Assembly: GCF_000313135.1 (NCBI RefSeq)
Contig: NW_004457442.1
Location: forward strand, 1,468,293 to 1,532,292
Length of the DNA stretch: 64,000 nucleotides
Direction: 5' to 3'
Origin: Acanthamoeba castellanii str. Neff
Taxonomy: Eukaryota; Discosea; Longamoebia; Acanthamoebidae
Under the pieces are notes generated by a model, which made no database searches, was not told the DNA's origin, and saw only the letters and a list, made by a program, of their open reading frames with translations. The position numbers and the translations under genes were made by a program. Positions 1 to 10,109 of this stretch are shown in pieces; the first letter of the stretch is position 1; the number at the start of each line of letters is the position of its first letter.

Positions 1-70
1 CAAGACTGCTATTTATTTGGTTGTAAATAAATGTAATTGTTTTATTATATTTATTGTTTATTTTGCACAG

Positions 71-1878
71 ATGGGAGACGAGCGTGCGGAGGCCAGCAGC
101 GAAGGCGGACCCCGAACGTGGGCGCGGGCTCTGCTGACGCACAAGCAGGCGGCAGATTTTGTGCTCGGCGGACTGGCCACCGTGACCGCTGTCCTGTTCA
201 CCAATCCCATCGAGGTACACCCTCATCCGCTCACATCTCTAAATCGTGCTCCGGATTAGGCTGCCCGAGAGCCAGGGCGTACTGGAGACGAAATCGAGCA
301 CAATTTGTAACTCAATCTCTTAACTTCATGGATTAACCTTGAATCTATCCCGTACTTTGGTGTGCAGGTGGTGAAGACGCGACTGCAGCTGCAAGGAGAA
401 CTGCAGCAGCGGGTCGCCAAGAACAAGCGGACCTATCGTGGTGTGTGGCACGCGTTCAAGACCATCATCTCCACCGAGGGACCACTAGCCATCCAAAAGG
501 GTACGGGCACGCGGTGCCGGCACCGGGCAATGCGATCGATCGTTGGCCTTGCGAAGAGACTCGCGGGCTAACGCACATGTGCGACGCGCTCCACCAGGTC
601 TGTTTCCGGCTGCCGCCTACCAGTTTTGTATGAATGGAATGCGGTACGTGCCTGTGTGTCGATCACCCGATTTGTGTCGTGTGTGCCACTCACTCAACGT
701 GTTCGCGGCTGTGCGTCGTGTTCTGTACACTTGTGTTGTGTGACAGACTTGGATCGTACAGCGTGTTCAAGCAGCTGCTACTGGAGAATCACGGAAGCGC
801 GAGCAAGGATTCGCTCTTCTTTTTGAAGAACATGCTCGCAGGTACCGGGTTCGCTGCAATCACACAACACTCGCACGCGGCTGATGCGTGTTGTGCGTCA
901 GGTGCCACGGCGGGCGTGTTGGGTGCGGTGGCGGGCTCTCCATTCTTCCTCGTGAAGACTCGAATGCAAGCACAGACCGAGTATGTTCCATCTCCCCCAT
1001 TCTCTGGTCTTGCTCTGCGCGTGCTAACACCCTCCTTTCCCGCGCCTGCTACGCATTCGTCAAAAAATCGCAGCGTGGCGGCCCTGGCGGTGGGCCACCA
1101 GTACAAATACAAGAACTCCTTCCAGTACGTTGTACTGATTGCGTGGTGGTGCAGTGCGGTCGATACGTCGCGCTGACCTGGGGCTACAAGCACAGGGCGT
1201 TCAAGAGCATCGTGCAGGCAGAGGGGCCGCGTGGTCTGATGCGAGGAGCAGACGCGGCGGCGCTGCGGGTGGGAGTGGGTTCGAGCGTGCAGCTGCCACT
1301 CTACGATAACGCCAAATCGCTCATTCTCGCCACCGGGGTACCCTCCAGCCCAACGCGTGCACACGCGGAGACTGGCCAAGCGATGTGCTAATCCTGGAAT
1401 TCATTCTCTGTCGCGCAGTGGTTGGGCAACAATATCTATGCTCACGTGGCGGCCAGTTTGGTGTCAGGTGTGGGCCTGGTGGTTGCCATGAACCCGTTTG
1501 ATGTCGTTGCCACGCGACTGTACAACCAAAAGGTCGAGGGTGGCAAGGGAGCACTGTACAGAGGTACCTCTGATCTCCATGGCAATTACGTGTCTTTTTT
1601 GGGCTGTGGCTGTGACTCTATGAGGGACAATGGTACACCACCAGGGCCCTTCGATTGCTTGTGGAAGACGGTGAAGGCTGAGGGTGTCTATGGCCTGTAC
1701 AAGGGTGTGTTTGCACACTACCTTCGCACAGGACCTCACACTGTACATGCCCCATCCACTGCAATCCTATATCAATTTATTCATGGTGCACCAGTGTTGG
1801 CCTAACTTGGTGCTTTTGCTGCAGATTTTGACATTTGTGTTCTGGGAACAGTACAAGAAGCTGGCCAGCAACTTGTGA
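71..1878 (+). CDS. Mitochondrial carrier (SLC25A34/35 / Oac1-like)
   Basis: Inner-membrane solute carrier, multi-exon. The three tandem repeats are each visible by their signature: TNPIE-VVKTRLQLQGE (first, split by the intron ending at 368), GSPFFLVKTRMQAQ (about 940-975) and NPFDVVATRLYNQ (about 1490-1535). The second-half motifs of the repeats (for example EGPRGLMRG and EGVYGLYKG) are also present. The exact wording of the first and third signatures resembles the SLC25A34/35 and yeast oxaloacetate carrier (Oac1) group, so a dicarboxylate/oxaloacetate-type substrate is a reasonable inference, not proven. The ATG at 71 directly follows a CAG and AT-rich sequence, so either a 5'UTR intron ends there or a further upstream exon lies outside the window. 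The last exon encodes FVFWEQYKKLASNL and a TGA at 1876-1878. At least six introns; several begin with GTAC. Confidence 0.85.
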
Positions 1879-2082
1879 ATGTTACTGTTTTATAAAGTTT
1901 ACACTGGTATTTGTTGCTTCACTCTGTTCAGAATCATCCTTTTGGAGGAGTGGAGAATCACACACCTCAATGGAATAGCACCAAGGTAATGCTGCCTTTG
2001 GCCAATGTGGTCCATCCTTACACAACGGGCTTGGATGCCACCACCTGCGTGTTGGCTGCCTTTGCAACTGTGCGAAAGGTTG
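1879..2082. other. Intergenic, carrier 3' end to U2 promoter
   Basis: Short spacer between the carrier stop codon and the start of the sequence shared with the other U2 gene. I see no convincing gene. An open frame starting at ATG 2005 runs through this DNA into the retroelement ORF, but this is most simply accidental GC-rich openness over the snRNA promoter. Confidence 0.5.
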
Positions 2083-2179
2083 TTGCCGACAGTCGAGAAA
2101 GGGGCAGCCTATTTGGAGAACCACAAGTGCGGAGGAAGGGCGGCGGGGAGAAAAGGGGCGAGAGGCCATGAGGAAAAGT
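2083..2179 (+). promoter_or_regulatory. U2 snRNA upstream promoter region (interrupted copy)
   Basis: The 97 bp directly before the U2 5' end are nearly identical to the 97 bp upstream of the second U2 gene (11268-11364, opposite strand), while sequence further out diverges. Shared upstream conservation with exactly this boundary is what an snRNA promoter (PSE-like element) should look like. Candidate core blocks are the CCTATTTGGAGAACC and GAAAAGGGGCGAGAGG stretches. Which block binds a factor cannot be told from sequence alone. Confidence 0.65.
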
Positions 2180-2215
2180 ATCTTCTCGGCCTTTTGGCTA
2201 AGATCAAGTGTAGTA

Positions 2216-5200
2216 CCCGTCAAGGGTGCTCCACGAGATCCCTGTCGCTAGCCGACCGGTTTTACCACCCCACCCCGCCCGGACAACCACGGACCCTGCT
2301 CCGCAGCAGGACCCCACGCACGATGGCCGCTAAATCCGTCGCCTGCCCTCACGATGGATGCGCCAACAAGTACGCGTCGGAAGCCTCCCTCCGAAGACAC
2401 ATTAAGAACAAACACGCTACAGATGAGGAAGGAGATGAGACCTCACACTCCTGTCCCCACTGCCACCGACCTTTCTCCACCGCCCGCGGGCTCAGCGTCC
2501 ACATTGGCAAATCGCACCGTCAGGCCCCCCCTGAGCCGACGCGCCCCCCCCCGGCCCCGGCCCCTGCCGATCCCGGCCTCGATCCCGACCCCGGCCCCAC
2601 CGTGACGCCCCCCAGCCGTGATGACGAAGACCGCGAGGAACCCGACGACGACCCCGTGGAGATCGCGGACCTAAGCTGCCCTCACTGCGCCCAGGCCCTC
2701 CCGTCGGCCCACGGCCTCGCCAACCACCTTCGCGCCTGCAAGGACCACAGGGTCCCCGCCCCTGGAGCACCCCGCTCGGGTCCGCCCAGCTCCAGGTACT
2801 GGACTGCTGTCGAGCACCACCGCTATGTGGAGGCCATGGCGCGCTTCGCGGATCACCCCGACCTACTTGCGCGCGCGGCTGCCCACATCGGGACCCGCAC
2901 GTACAAACAGGTTGACTCCCACCGCACCAAGGTGATCGCGGCGGAGCGCGAGGGCCGCCCTGTCCGCACGCTCGACCCCACGATGGACTGGCGCATGCGG
3001 CCCTACTGCGCCAGCACCACGGCCCGGTGGCTGGCTGAGCAGGGGCGTAGCCCAGTAGCGCCCCGCTCGCCCTGCCCCGAGCCCCACGCCCCGCCGCCTG
3101 CAGCCGCGCTGCTGTACATCCCGGCCACGCCCCCCGCGCCAACGCCCCGTGCCCCAGTGGCGCCTCCCAAGCTTGCGCCTCCCGCCGAGAGCACCGTGCC
3201 CGCCACGCCCGATGGGAATCCGGAGGCGCCAGCACCCCCGTTTAGCGCCCCCGGACCTCCCACCCCCAAGGCATTGCCGCCCCCGCCCCCGTCCCGCCGC
3301 AACCTGCGCCCTCACCTCGTGCCCAAGGATGCTTGGCAGGGGGTCGCCGATGCCGTCGCCCCTGCCGCCTCGCGCCTCCTGCGCACGCCCCTTGCGCACC
3401 TCTCCACCGAGCAGTGGGCCACGTTCGAAGCCGCCCTCGCCGGCCTCGAGGCTACGCTCCACCATGCCGCCCGCAGTGCAGAGGCGGTGCCCACACGCTG
3501 CGCTAGCCGAGCAAGGGAAGACGCCGAGCGCCAACTCCGTGAAGCCCGAAAGACGCGTGAGATCTTTGGCAAGGCCGCTGCCCTCTACGCAGCCGGCAAG
3601 GACCCCACTGCCACCATCGAGCGCATCCCCCCAGAAGTCCGCCTACACCTGCCAACCCCTGGCTCGGCTGAATGGCCCGCCAGGGCGGCCGCCGCCCGCA
3701 GGGTGATCCGCCGTGCAGTCGCGCGAGCGGACCGGTTGCGCAAGCGCATGGGCATCCTCGATAGCGACCGCGACCTCCAACGCCTCTTCAACGCTAACCA
3801 GAAGAAGGCAGTTCGGCAGATCCTCGCCCCGTCCACCAAGGCGCCGCGGTGCCAGCTAGACCCAGCCGCCGTCGAGGAGGCCTACATCCAGACCCTCGCC
3901 AAGCCGCCGCCGATCGACCCCAGCCCCCCGTGGAAGAACTCCGTCCAGTGGCCCCGCCCGCCCACTGCCGCCGATGACGGAGGCAGCCCCTTCAGCGTCG
4001 CCGAGGTCCGGGCCCAGCTCCGCCGACTGCCCAACGGGTCCGCCCCAGGGATCGATGGCATACCGTACGAGGCCTACAAGCGTACGAAACTGGACGCCAC
4101 GCTCGCCCATGTCTTCGAGGTCGTGCGGCTGAATGCGCGCCTGCCAGCTCGATGGGATGTGGCGCGCACGGTCCTGCTCTACAAGAAAGGCGACCCTAAC
4201 GACACCGGCAACTGGCGACCGATAAGCCTCCAGGTCACCATCTATAAGATCTTCACGGCCGCCCTGTCGAAGCGGCTCATCTCCTGGGCTGGCAAGCACA
4301 ACACTTTCTCCGCATCGCAGAAGGGATTCCTACCGGCCGAAGGCTGCCACGAGCACGCGTTTGTCTTGCGAAGCGTGCTTGACGACGCCCGTCGGCACAA
4401 GCAGAACGTGTACCTTGCCTGGTACGATCTGCGCAACGCCTTCGGATCGGTGTCGCACGACCTCATCGCCTGGTGCGCTGCCATGTTGGGCCTGCCCCGC
4501 TACCTCCGGGATGCCATCGGCGCAATCTATCGGCACTCAGCGCTCTTCGTCCAAGTTGGGGATCAGGAGACCACCGGCGTCATTCCTATGCGCTGCGGCG
4601 TCAAGCAGGGCTGCCCTCTCAGCCCCCTCCTCTTCAACCTGTGCGTCGAGCCGGCCCTTCGCTGCCTACGCCGCACCACCGGGTACAAGTTCTACGGCAC
4701 GTCGATCACCGTCGAGGGCCAGGCCTACGCCGACGACCTGCTCACTGCCGCGCCCTCCGCCTACCATGCGGCCCGGCAGGTGGCCACGATCGAGGAATGG
4801 GCCAACTGGGCGGGAGTCTCCTTCGTCGTCCAAGCCCTCTCCCTGGATGCGCCGGCCGGCAAGTGTGCCGCCCTCGCGATCAACTTCGAAGGTGGTCTAA
4901 TGCACTCTATCGACCCTGCCCTCAAGGTCCAAGGCGCAGCCATCCCGGCCATGTCAAGAAACAACGTGTACCGCTACCTCGGAGTACATGTCGGTCTCAC
5001 AGATGCGCTCGGCCAAGCGAACGAGCTCCTCGAGAAGGCCTCACGCGATGCACGCACGATCTGTGCCTCTGGCCTCGAACCCTGGCAGAAGGTGGTCGCA
5101 ATCAAGACCTTCATCCTCTCCCGGCTCCCCTTCTTCTTCCACAACGGGAAGATCCAGAGGGGCCGATGCCAGCAATTCGACCGCGAGCTTCGAGAAAACC

Positions 5201-6502
5201 TGCGGGCCGCCCTCCGACTCCCCGTCTGCACCACGAACGCCTTCTTCCATTCCCGCGTGGCCTCAGGCGGCCTTGGCATCCTGCCCATCGCGGAAGAACA
5301 ACAAGTCTACCTGGCAGCCCACGTGTTCAAGCTCCTGACTTCGCCAGATCTGTCGATCCGCGCCATCGCCCGACACCAACTTGCCGAGGTCACCCACGCG
5401 CGACACACCACGCCAGTCCAGGACGGCGAAGCGTCACCCTTCTTCGGATGGCTCATGCGGGGGCAGGAGGTCGCATCAACTACCCCCTCGGGTGACGTCA
5501 GTTCAATCTGGTTCGCAGCTGCAGGCGCCTACTCGAGGATGGGATGGTCAGTCCGCGATGCACTCCACCCGACGCTGACAGTTGGTCCGGGCGTCCAATT
5601 CGAGGGCCGATTCCAACGTGCCAACGTCATCCCAGCTCTCCGGGCTAGCGCCTTTTCCCGCCATGCTGTGGAATGGAGTGCCCTCCGCACCCAGGGTCGA
5701 GCAGCAGCCTACCAACATGCCGTCCACCCTGCAACGCACCACTGGGTCCACAACAGCGCTGGCCTGACGACCAAGGAGTACCGATTCGCGATCAAGTGTC
5801 GATTGGGTCTCCTGCCGACGCGAGCAGCTCCACACCACCGCAATGGGCCAACAGCGTGCAGGGCGTGCTCCTACGCCCGCGAGACGGCCAACCATGTTCT
5901 CGGACACTGCCCGGCGACCAAGGCCGAAGTCATCGCGCGCCACAACAGGATATGCCGAGCTCTGGCCCAGGCGGCTGAAGCCTCATGGACGTCTGTCCTT
6001 GAAGACGTCCCGATCCCGGGGGTGGACTCCCCCCTACGACCCGACATCTACTGCTCTCGGCCGGGCCAGTGTGCCATCATCGAGGTCGCGGTCTCCTACG
6101 AGGACGCCTTCAACGCTTCGATGGAGGGCCGGGCGAAGCAGAAGACCGACAAGTACGCTGGCCTGGCTGCTACCGTCGAGGAGCAGCTGCGGCTCCAAAC
6201 CCGGCACGCGGCTTTCGTGGTGGGCTTCTCTGGCGTCGTGCTCCCAGCCTCGGTAACCGCTACGGCCACCTCCCTTGATCTCCCCCCCAAAACTTGGAAT
6301 GTGCTTCTTAAACGTTGTGTTGCTGCCTCAATCAAAGGCAGTTACACAGCGTGGAGAAGATTCCGGCGCTCTACTCCATAACAACCATGTATGGTGAACC
6401 ACACCTCTCTCGATCTTGTATTCTGTGATTGGACATCAGAGTTCCTGCGAAGGGATACACTCTGCCAATCTCGTGGGTTGTAATAAATCCACACCTTCAA
6501 CA
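2216..6502 (+). mobile_element. Non-LTR retrotransposon in U2 snRNA (Utopia-type)
   Basis: A 4287-bp insertion bounded on both sides by U2 sequence. It has no LTRs and no terminal inverted repeats. There is a 107-bp 5' untranslated part, one long ORF, and about 121 bp of 3' untranslated sequence without a poly(A) tail; it contains AATAAA near the end. Site-specific insertion into U2 genes, with N-terminal zinc fingers, RT and a C-terminal restriction-like endonuclease, matches the Utopia lineage of RLE-encoding elements, which as I recall has been reported from Amoebozoa, SAR and Opisthokonta. It lies in the sense direction of U2, so it can be co-transcribed from the U2 promoter. The undamaged ORF and exact junctions suggest a recent insertion. 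Naming as Utopia rests on target and architecture; an RT phylogeny was not done. Confidence 0.88.
2323..6381 (+). CDS. Retrotransposon polyprotein: zinc fingers, Myb, RT, RLE
   Basis: An uninterrupted 1352-residue ORF from the first ATG inside the element. Visible domains: C2H2 finger 1 at residues 8-31, finger 2 at about 44-65, a C2HC-type finger at about 119-139, then a Myb/SANT-like segment at about 158-205 (RYWTAVEHHRYVEA...TRTYKQVDSH) likely used for target DNA binding. A Pro/Ala-rich linker follows. The reverse transcriptase spans about 560-850 with GIDGIPYE, the aspartate block WYDLRNAFGSVSHDLI and the catalytic AYADD near residue 801. A CCHC knuckle (CRACSYARETANHVLGHC) starts near 1178. 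The restriction-like endonuclease follows with RPDIYC near 1238 and IIEVAVSYED, the PD...(E)xV catalytic pattern. All key catalytic residues are present, so the protein is predicted active for target-primed reverse transcription. The frame is also open upstream of the element, but ATG 2323 is the first in-element start. Confidence 0.92.
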   Translation: MAAKSVACPHDGCANKYASEASLRRHIKNKHATDEEGDETSHSCPHCHRPFSTARGLSVHIGKSHRQAPPEPTRPPPAPAPADPGLDPDPGPTVTPPSRDDEDREEPDDDPVEIADLSCPHCAQALPSAHGLANHLRACKDHRVPAPGAPRSGPPSSRYWTAVEHHRYVEAMARFADHPDLLARAAAHIGTRTYKQVDSHRTKVIAAEREGRPVRTLDPTMDWRMRPYCASTTARWLAEQGRSPVAPRSPCPEPHAPPPAAALLYIPATPPAPTPRAPVAPPKLAPPAESTVPATPDGNPEAPAPPFSAPGPPTPKALPPPPPSRRNLRPHLVPKDAWQGVADAVAPAASRLLRTPLAHLSTEQWATFEAALAGLEATLHHAARSAEAVPTRCASRAREDAERQLREARKTREIFGKAAALYAAGKDPTATIERIPPEVRLHLPTPGSAEWPARAAAARRVIRRAVARADRLRKRMGILDSDRDLQRLFNANQKKAVRQILAPSTKAPRCQLDPAAVEEAYIQTLAKPPPIDPSPPWKNSVQWPRPPTAADDGGSPFSVAEVRAQLRRLPNGSAPGIDGIPYEAYKRTKLDATLAHVFEVVRLNARLPARWDVARTVLLYKKGDPNDTGNWRPISLQVTIYKIFTAALSKRLISWAGKHNTFSASQKGFLPAEGCHEHAFVLRSVLDDARRHKQNVYLAWYDLRNAFGSVSHDLIAWCAAMLGLPRYLRDAIGAIYRHSALFVQVGDQETTGVIPMRCGVKQGCPLSPLLFNLCVEPALRCLRRTTGYKFYGTSITVEGQAYADDLLTAAPSAYHAARQVATIEEWANWAGVSFVVQALSLDAPAGKCAALAINFEGGLMHSIDPALKVQGAAIPAMSRNNVYRYLGVHVGLTDALGQANELLEKASRDARTICASGLEPWQKVVAIKTFILSRLPFFFHNGKIQRGRCQQFDRELRENLRAALRLPVCTTNAFFHSRVASGGLGILPIAEEQQVYLAAHVFKLLTSPDLSIRAIARHQLAEVTHARHTTPVQDGEASPFFGWLMRGQEVASTTPSGDVSSIWFAAAGAYSRMGWSVRDALHPTLTVGPGVQFEGRFQRANVIPALRASAFSRHAVEWSALRTQGRAAAYQHAVHPATHHWVHNSAGLTTKEYRFAIKCRLGLLPTRAAPHHRNGPTACRACSYARETANHVLGHCPATKAEVIARHNRICRALAQAAEASWTSVLEDVPIPGVDSPLRPDIYCSRPGQCAIIEVAVSYEDAFNASMEGRAKQKTDKYAGLAATVEEQLRLQTRHAAFVVGFSGVVLPASVTATATSLDLPPKTWNVLLKRCVAASIKGSYTAWRRFRRSTP

Positions 6503-6803
6503 TCTGTTCTTATCAGCTTAATCTCTGGTAGTGAAGCGTTCCTGCTTCACATCAAGATTAAACTTATTTCTCGTGGGGGACCAGCTGGCACTCATGCCCG
6601 CAGCTTGCTGTGGGCAGCCTCTGGTCGCCGATCGGCTTCGCACTGCACGCACCGCGAAGTTCTTCAAACGGTCGACCCCTTCCCTCTCCACAATCATAAA
6701 AAACAACACTCCTTCGAACACCTTCAATACGCCTCGCGTGCCTTGGCTTCTGCTCCCAAATTTGTGTGAGTGAGCGTCAATAACGCTGGTCTATTGCGGC
6801 TCA

Positions 6804-8684
6804 TTACTCCTCCACCGCAGACAGCAGGGCACGCTGAATGGCCCTGGCCGCGCCCACCACGCGCTCCTCTTCAAACCTCCGGCCCACCACCTGCACCACC
6901 ACCGGCAGTCCTCCAAATCCCTCCACCCCGCCTCGGGCCTGCCACAGTGCTTGGTTGGCCACGTCAGACTCCCCGTGTGGAGCTCGGCCCTCGGCGGCGA
7001 TGTAGTCGAGCGGCGCCGCGGCGTCGCGCCCATGCGGCTCCACGGTGGCGATGGGCACCGTGAGGGCCGGGAAGTCGAGCAGGTTCCAGGGGATAGTGTA
7101 GCCCACGTGGTGCAGACTCTCGTGTGGCGCGCCGACCAAGGCCAGCACTGGCGACAAGATCACGTCGATGGGCCGACCGCAGGCGGTGCGCTGGGCTGAC
7201 GCGTTCCACCGTGCCAGGTAGCGCCCGGCCCACTCGTAGCGCCTTCGGTTGAGCTGCATCAGCTGGTAGACGCTCAGCTCGTCCTCGGGCCGGCCGACAT
7301 ACACCCCGTCAATGCGGGGCTCGCCTGACGCTCTGACGTTCTCTTCAAAGTCCTTGCCGCCATCCATGGTCCAGAACTTGCACTGCAATTATTGCCACGT
7401 CAGCCACTACCCCATTGGAGGGCAAGTGGTGACGTACGCCGAGCTCAAACGCTTCGCGGTGGCTGGAGGCGTCCCAGTCGATGACCTCGTGCCCGGCGGC
7501 GCGCAGCTTGGCCACGGTCTCACGTAAAGCGCGTGTGATGGGCGGGTGCGGCGTGGCCTCGCCGTCGGTCCAGATCACCCCGAACACCAGCTGCTCGGCC
7601 TTGGCCGTGGCGCCCACCTTGGCGTCGTCCCAGGGCAGCGGCACCACCTTGGGGTCGTGGAGCCAGGGCTGGGCCAGCGAATTAGCCCGCATGAACAGCT
7701 CGATCGACTCCAGCGACCGGCCCATCGGCCCACAGACCGAATGCACCGATTCTTGGCCATCCTATGTGTGTCGTGTGTGCCGTGTGTCGTGTCACGTTGT
7801 GTCGTGTCGTGTCGTGTCGTGAGTTCCATGGCTGTAGCACCAATGCAACCACCTGGAAAGCGCACCATGGTGTTCTCAGCGCGGAAGTAAGGGACTCGCC
7901 CGTGTGTGGGACGAAGGCCGTAGAGCCCGCACAGGGCGCTTGGAATGCGGATTGACCCGCCGATGTCGGTGCCCACGCCCAGCGGGCTGCCGTGAAAGGC
8001 CAGCAGGGCGCCCTCGCCGCCGCTGCTGCCGCCCGGGCTCAGCCGCCGGTCGGCCGGGTGCGTGGTGCGGCCGATCAGGTGGTTGACTGTCTCGGGCTTC
8101 ATGATCGACTGCGGCAGCGACGTCTTGACGTACAGGACCGCGCCCTGGGCCAGGAGGCCCTCAACGAGGGTCGAGTTGTGGTCGGCCGGCTGCGAGTCGC
8201 GCCCGACGTAGCCGAGCGTGGTGTCGTGCCCGACCACGTTAAACTGGTCCTTGAGGCTGATGGGCAGGCCGTGCAGCACACCCACGGGCCGGCCCGTGCG
8301 CTCGAGCTCGTCGTCGAGCACGCGGGCGCGCTTGAGGGCTTCGTCGAAGAACAGGTCCAGGCAGCAGTTGAGCAGCTGGTGGGCGATGGCGGCCCGCTTG
8401 CAGAAGGCCATCACCAGCTCGACGGCGGAACACTCGCGCTCTGCGAGCATGCGGCACAGGCGGGCGGCGTCGTCGATGTCGGTGAGGGCGAGCTCGCGGG
8501 GCGACAGGAAGCCGGCCTCTGCTGGGGCGTGGCGCACGTCGGTGCAGGTGTCCAGGCGACCGAGGAGGTCCGATGAGAGGACCCACTCGGGTGGGATAGC
8601 TGCCGCGAGCCGCTCGCGTCGCGCTCGGGCCACCTCCTCCCACGAGCCGCCCTGACGCGCTGTTGCTGACTCGTTCTCTTCCAT
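6804..8684 (-). CDS. Amidase-signature hydrolase (FAAH/acetamidase-like)
   Basis: Three exons on the minus strand: about 8684-7836, about 7746-7415 and about 7380-6804. The protein has the amidase-signature Ser-Ser-Lys machinery: PISLKDQF (Lys at about residue 145), the Gly/Ser block SPGGSSGGEGALLAFHG, and GVGTDIGGSIRIPSA. VCGPMGRSLESIELFMR follows in exon 2 and a VVVQVVGRRFEEERV-like C-terminal strand in exon 3. It hydrolyses a carboxylic amide; eukaryotic relatives of this size (roughly 560 residues) act on fatty-acid amides or small amides, but substrate cannot be assigned. Start is the ATG at 8684 (MEENESATARQ); an open frame continues upstream across a C-run and was not used. The first intron is largely a CGACA/TGTCG repeat. 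No transmembrane anchor is obvious. Confidence 0.85.
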
Positions 8685-8982
8685 GCAGCAGCTTCTTGGC
8701 TGCCCCCCCCCCCAAAGGGAAATGCTTTTCTTTGGCGTCAAAAATAAAAACCGGTTTGCCGAAAAGATGAAGGTCAGGAGGTGATGGTGTTCATGTCTCC
8801 CGCCAAGGGAGGAGTGGTATTACGAGTGGAACGTGGAGGAGATGTGGAGATAGAGGGAAGAGAGCGAGCATAACAAGAGAGGGAGAAGAGAGTGGTCGCT
8901 CATCCTTCGCTTTGTACAGGAGCAGAGGCAAACCGAGCAAGCCCCACTCCGCGAGCCGCACGGAGGGGCACCCGGGGCGGCA
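8685..8982. other. Intergenic between amidase 5' end and SNF7 3' end
   Basis: About 300 bp holding a 10-C homopolymer near 8705 and short AT-rich stretches; no gene or recognisable RNA is seen. It should contain the amidase promoter and the SNF7 3'UTR. Confidence 0.5.
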
Positions 8983-9897
8983 TTAGCCGAAGGCCATGCT
9001 CTCCTCCAGCGCACGCAGCTCGGCCTCTTCGTCCGTCTCGGCCCGCAGCGCCTGTGGTTGACGGCTCGCCTGTGCCGGAAGCTGATTCGTAGGAGCGCTC
9101 GGCACTGCAAGTCACGCAGAGACCACAACAAGAGATGATGAGCCAATGCTCTTGCAACAAGGTCCCACCTACACCTGCTGCAGATGAAGACAAAAAACAC
9201 GGAAGAACGTACGCTTGATGGGAGAGGCACTGACGGTGGTGGGTGTGTTGAGGGTGAGGAGCTGCTCGTCGAGGTTCTCGGCCTCGAGCTCTGCGAGTTC
9301 AGCCTCCAGCTCGTCTTCGTCGATGGGGTCGCCAAGCGGCTGCGCAATGGCATCGCTGATCTCTGTCGCGATATCCATCTGCTCTCGGATCTGGTCCATT
9401 GTGTTGTCTACAGTGTCGATCGACCTGAGTAGTGCCAAAGCGATCAGAAACACCTATATCGATGGAGGGCGGCACAGGAGAATAGACGTACATCGAACCG
9501 TGGATGCCCTGCAGGGCGGCAGCACCCTCACGCATCGCATTGATGGTCTCGAGGTTTACGGTGGCACCCTCAATGGCCATGAGCTGCGATTCGATGGTCA
9601 TACGTGCCCCTGAGAGCTTTTGCACCTGGGCTTCGTAAGCCTTCTTCCTCTTGAGTGCCATCATGGCCACTGTGGAGCATGAGCGTAAGCGAGGATCTCA
9701 AAATCGTGGTTGGAGGCGAGCGGGCAGATGGTACCTCGTTTGTTCTTGGAGGCATTTTGCTTAGCAATTTGGAGCTCCTTCTCGATCTTCTTCTCCAGGA
9801 ACTCTTCGCGCTTTGTAAGCATCTCAATGGTTTCGCGCAGCCTGTGGATGCTCTGCTGCGGTGAGGGTGTCGTCTTCTTCTTTCCGAACAATCGCAT
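8983..9897 (-). CDS. ESCRT-III subunit SNF7/CHMP4 (Vps32)
   Basis: Four exons. Exon 1 (ATG at 9895-9897) encodes MRLFGKKKTTPSP and the basic helix with LTKREEFLEKKIEKEL. Exon 2 carries MALKRKKAYEAQVQKL and INAMREGAAALQGIHG. Exon 3 holds the acidic helices DQIREQMDIATEISDAI and EDELEAELAELEAENL. The last exon ends RALEESMAFG before a TAA at 8983-8985. This is the standard SNF7 layout: a basic N-terminal helical core that polymerises on membranes, then an acidic autoinhibitory tail with a C-terminal MIM-like helix for Vps4/Alix-type partners. Expected roles are multivesicular-body sorting, cytokinetic abscission and membrane repair. Length (about 215-220 residues) is normal. It is divergently arranged with the MAPR gene across about 210 bp. 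Confidence 0.9.
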
Positions 9898-10109
9898 CTT
9901 GACTCAAGCCTCTTGTTTCTAGCTAGTTTGTCTTGATGCAAGCAGTAGCCGCCCGAAGGTGTGTCGTTGATGCGATGCTGAAATGCGTTTCCCGCCCCCC
10001 ACCGTTGCGCGGGCACCAAGACTTTCTTCCGCTATTTCTCAATTTCTCTCAATTTTTCAAAGAGTGCTGCATTTCCCTGCCTCGGCTGAAATCTGCCGAG
10101 AGAGTGGAA

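Larger units (their letters stand above)
2180..6696 (+). pseudogene. U2: U2 snRNA gene interrupted by a retrotransposon
   Basis: The 5' piece 2180-2215 starts ATCTTCTCGGCCTTTTGGCT and ends with GTGTAGTA, the universally conserved U2 5' region including the branch-point-pairing GUAGUA. The 3' piece 6503-6696 resumes with TCTGTTCTTATCAG and runs to CCACAATCA. The two pieces add up to 230 nt (36 + 194), the same length as the intact copy at 11038-11267, and the 3' piece appears identical to it. Nothing is lost or duplicated at the junction apart from a one-base ambiguity (A at 6502). A transcript through the element cannot be a functional U2, so this locus is a broken snRNA gene, although its promoter still looks complete. 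Confidence 0.92.

Noticed and set aside
2005..2322. N-terminal extension of the retrotransposon ORF to ATG 2005
   Set aside because: The extension lies in the carrier-U2 spacer, the snRNA promoter and U2 itself, outside the element. It is open by chance and cannot be part of the mobile protein.
2216..6502. Calling the element R2
   Set aside because: R2 inserts into 28S rRNA genes. The flanks here are unmistakably U2 snRNA, so a U2-targeting lineage fits better despite the shared zinc-finger/RT/RLE layout.
8685..8741. Amidase start at 8741
   Set aside because: The additional 19 codons cross a homopolymeric C-run that is likely untranslated, and the first codon gives no recognisable extension; ATG 8684 is preferred.
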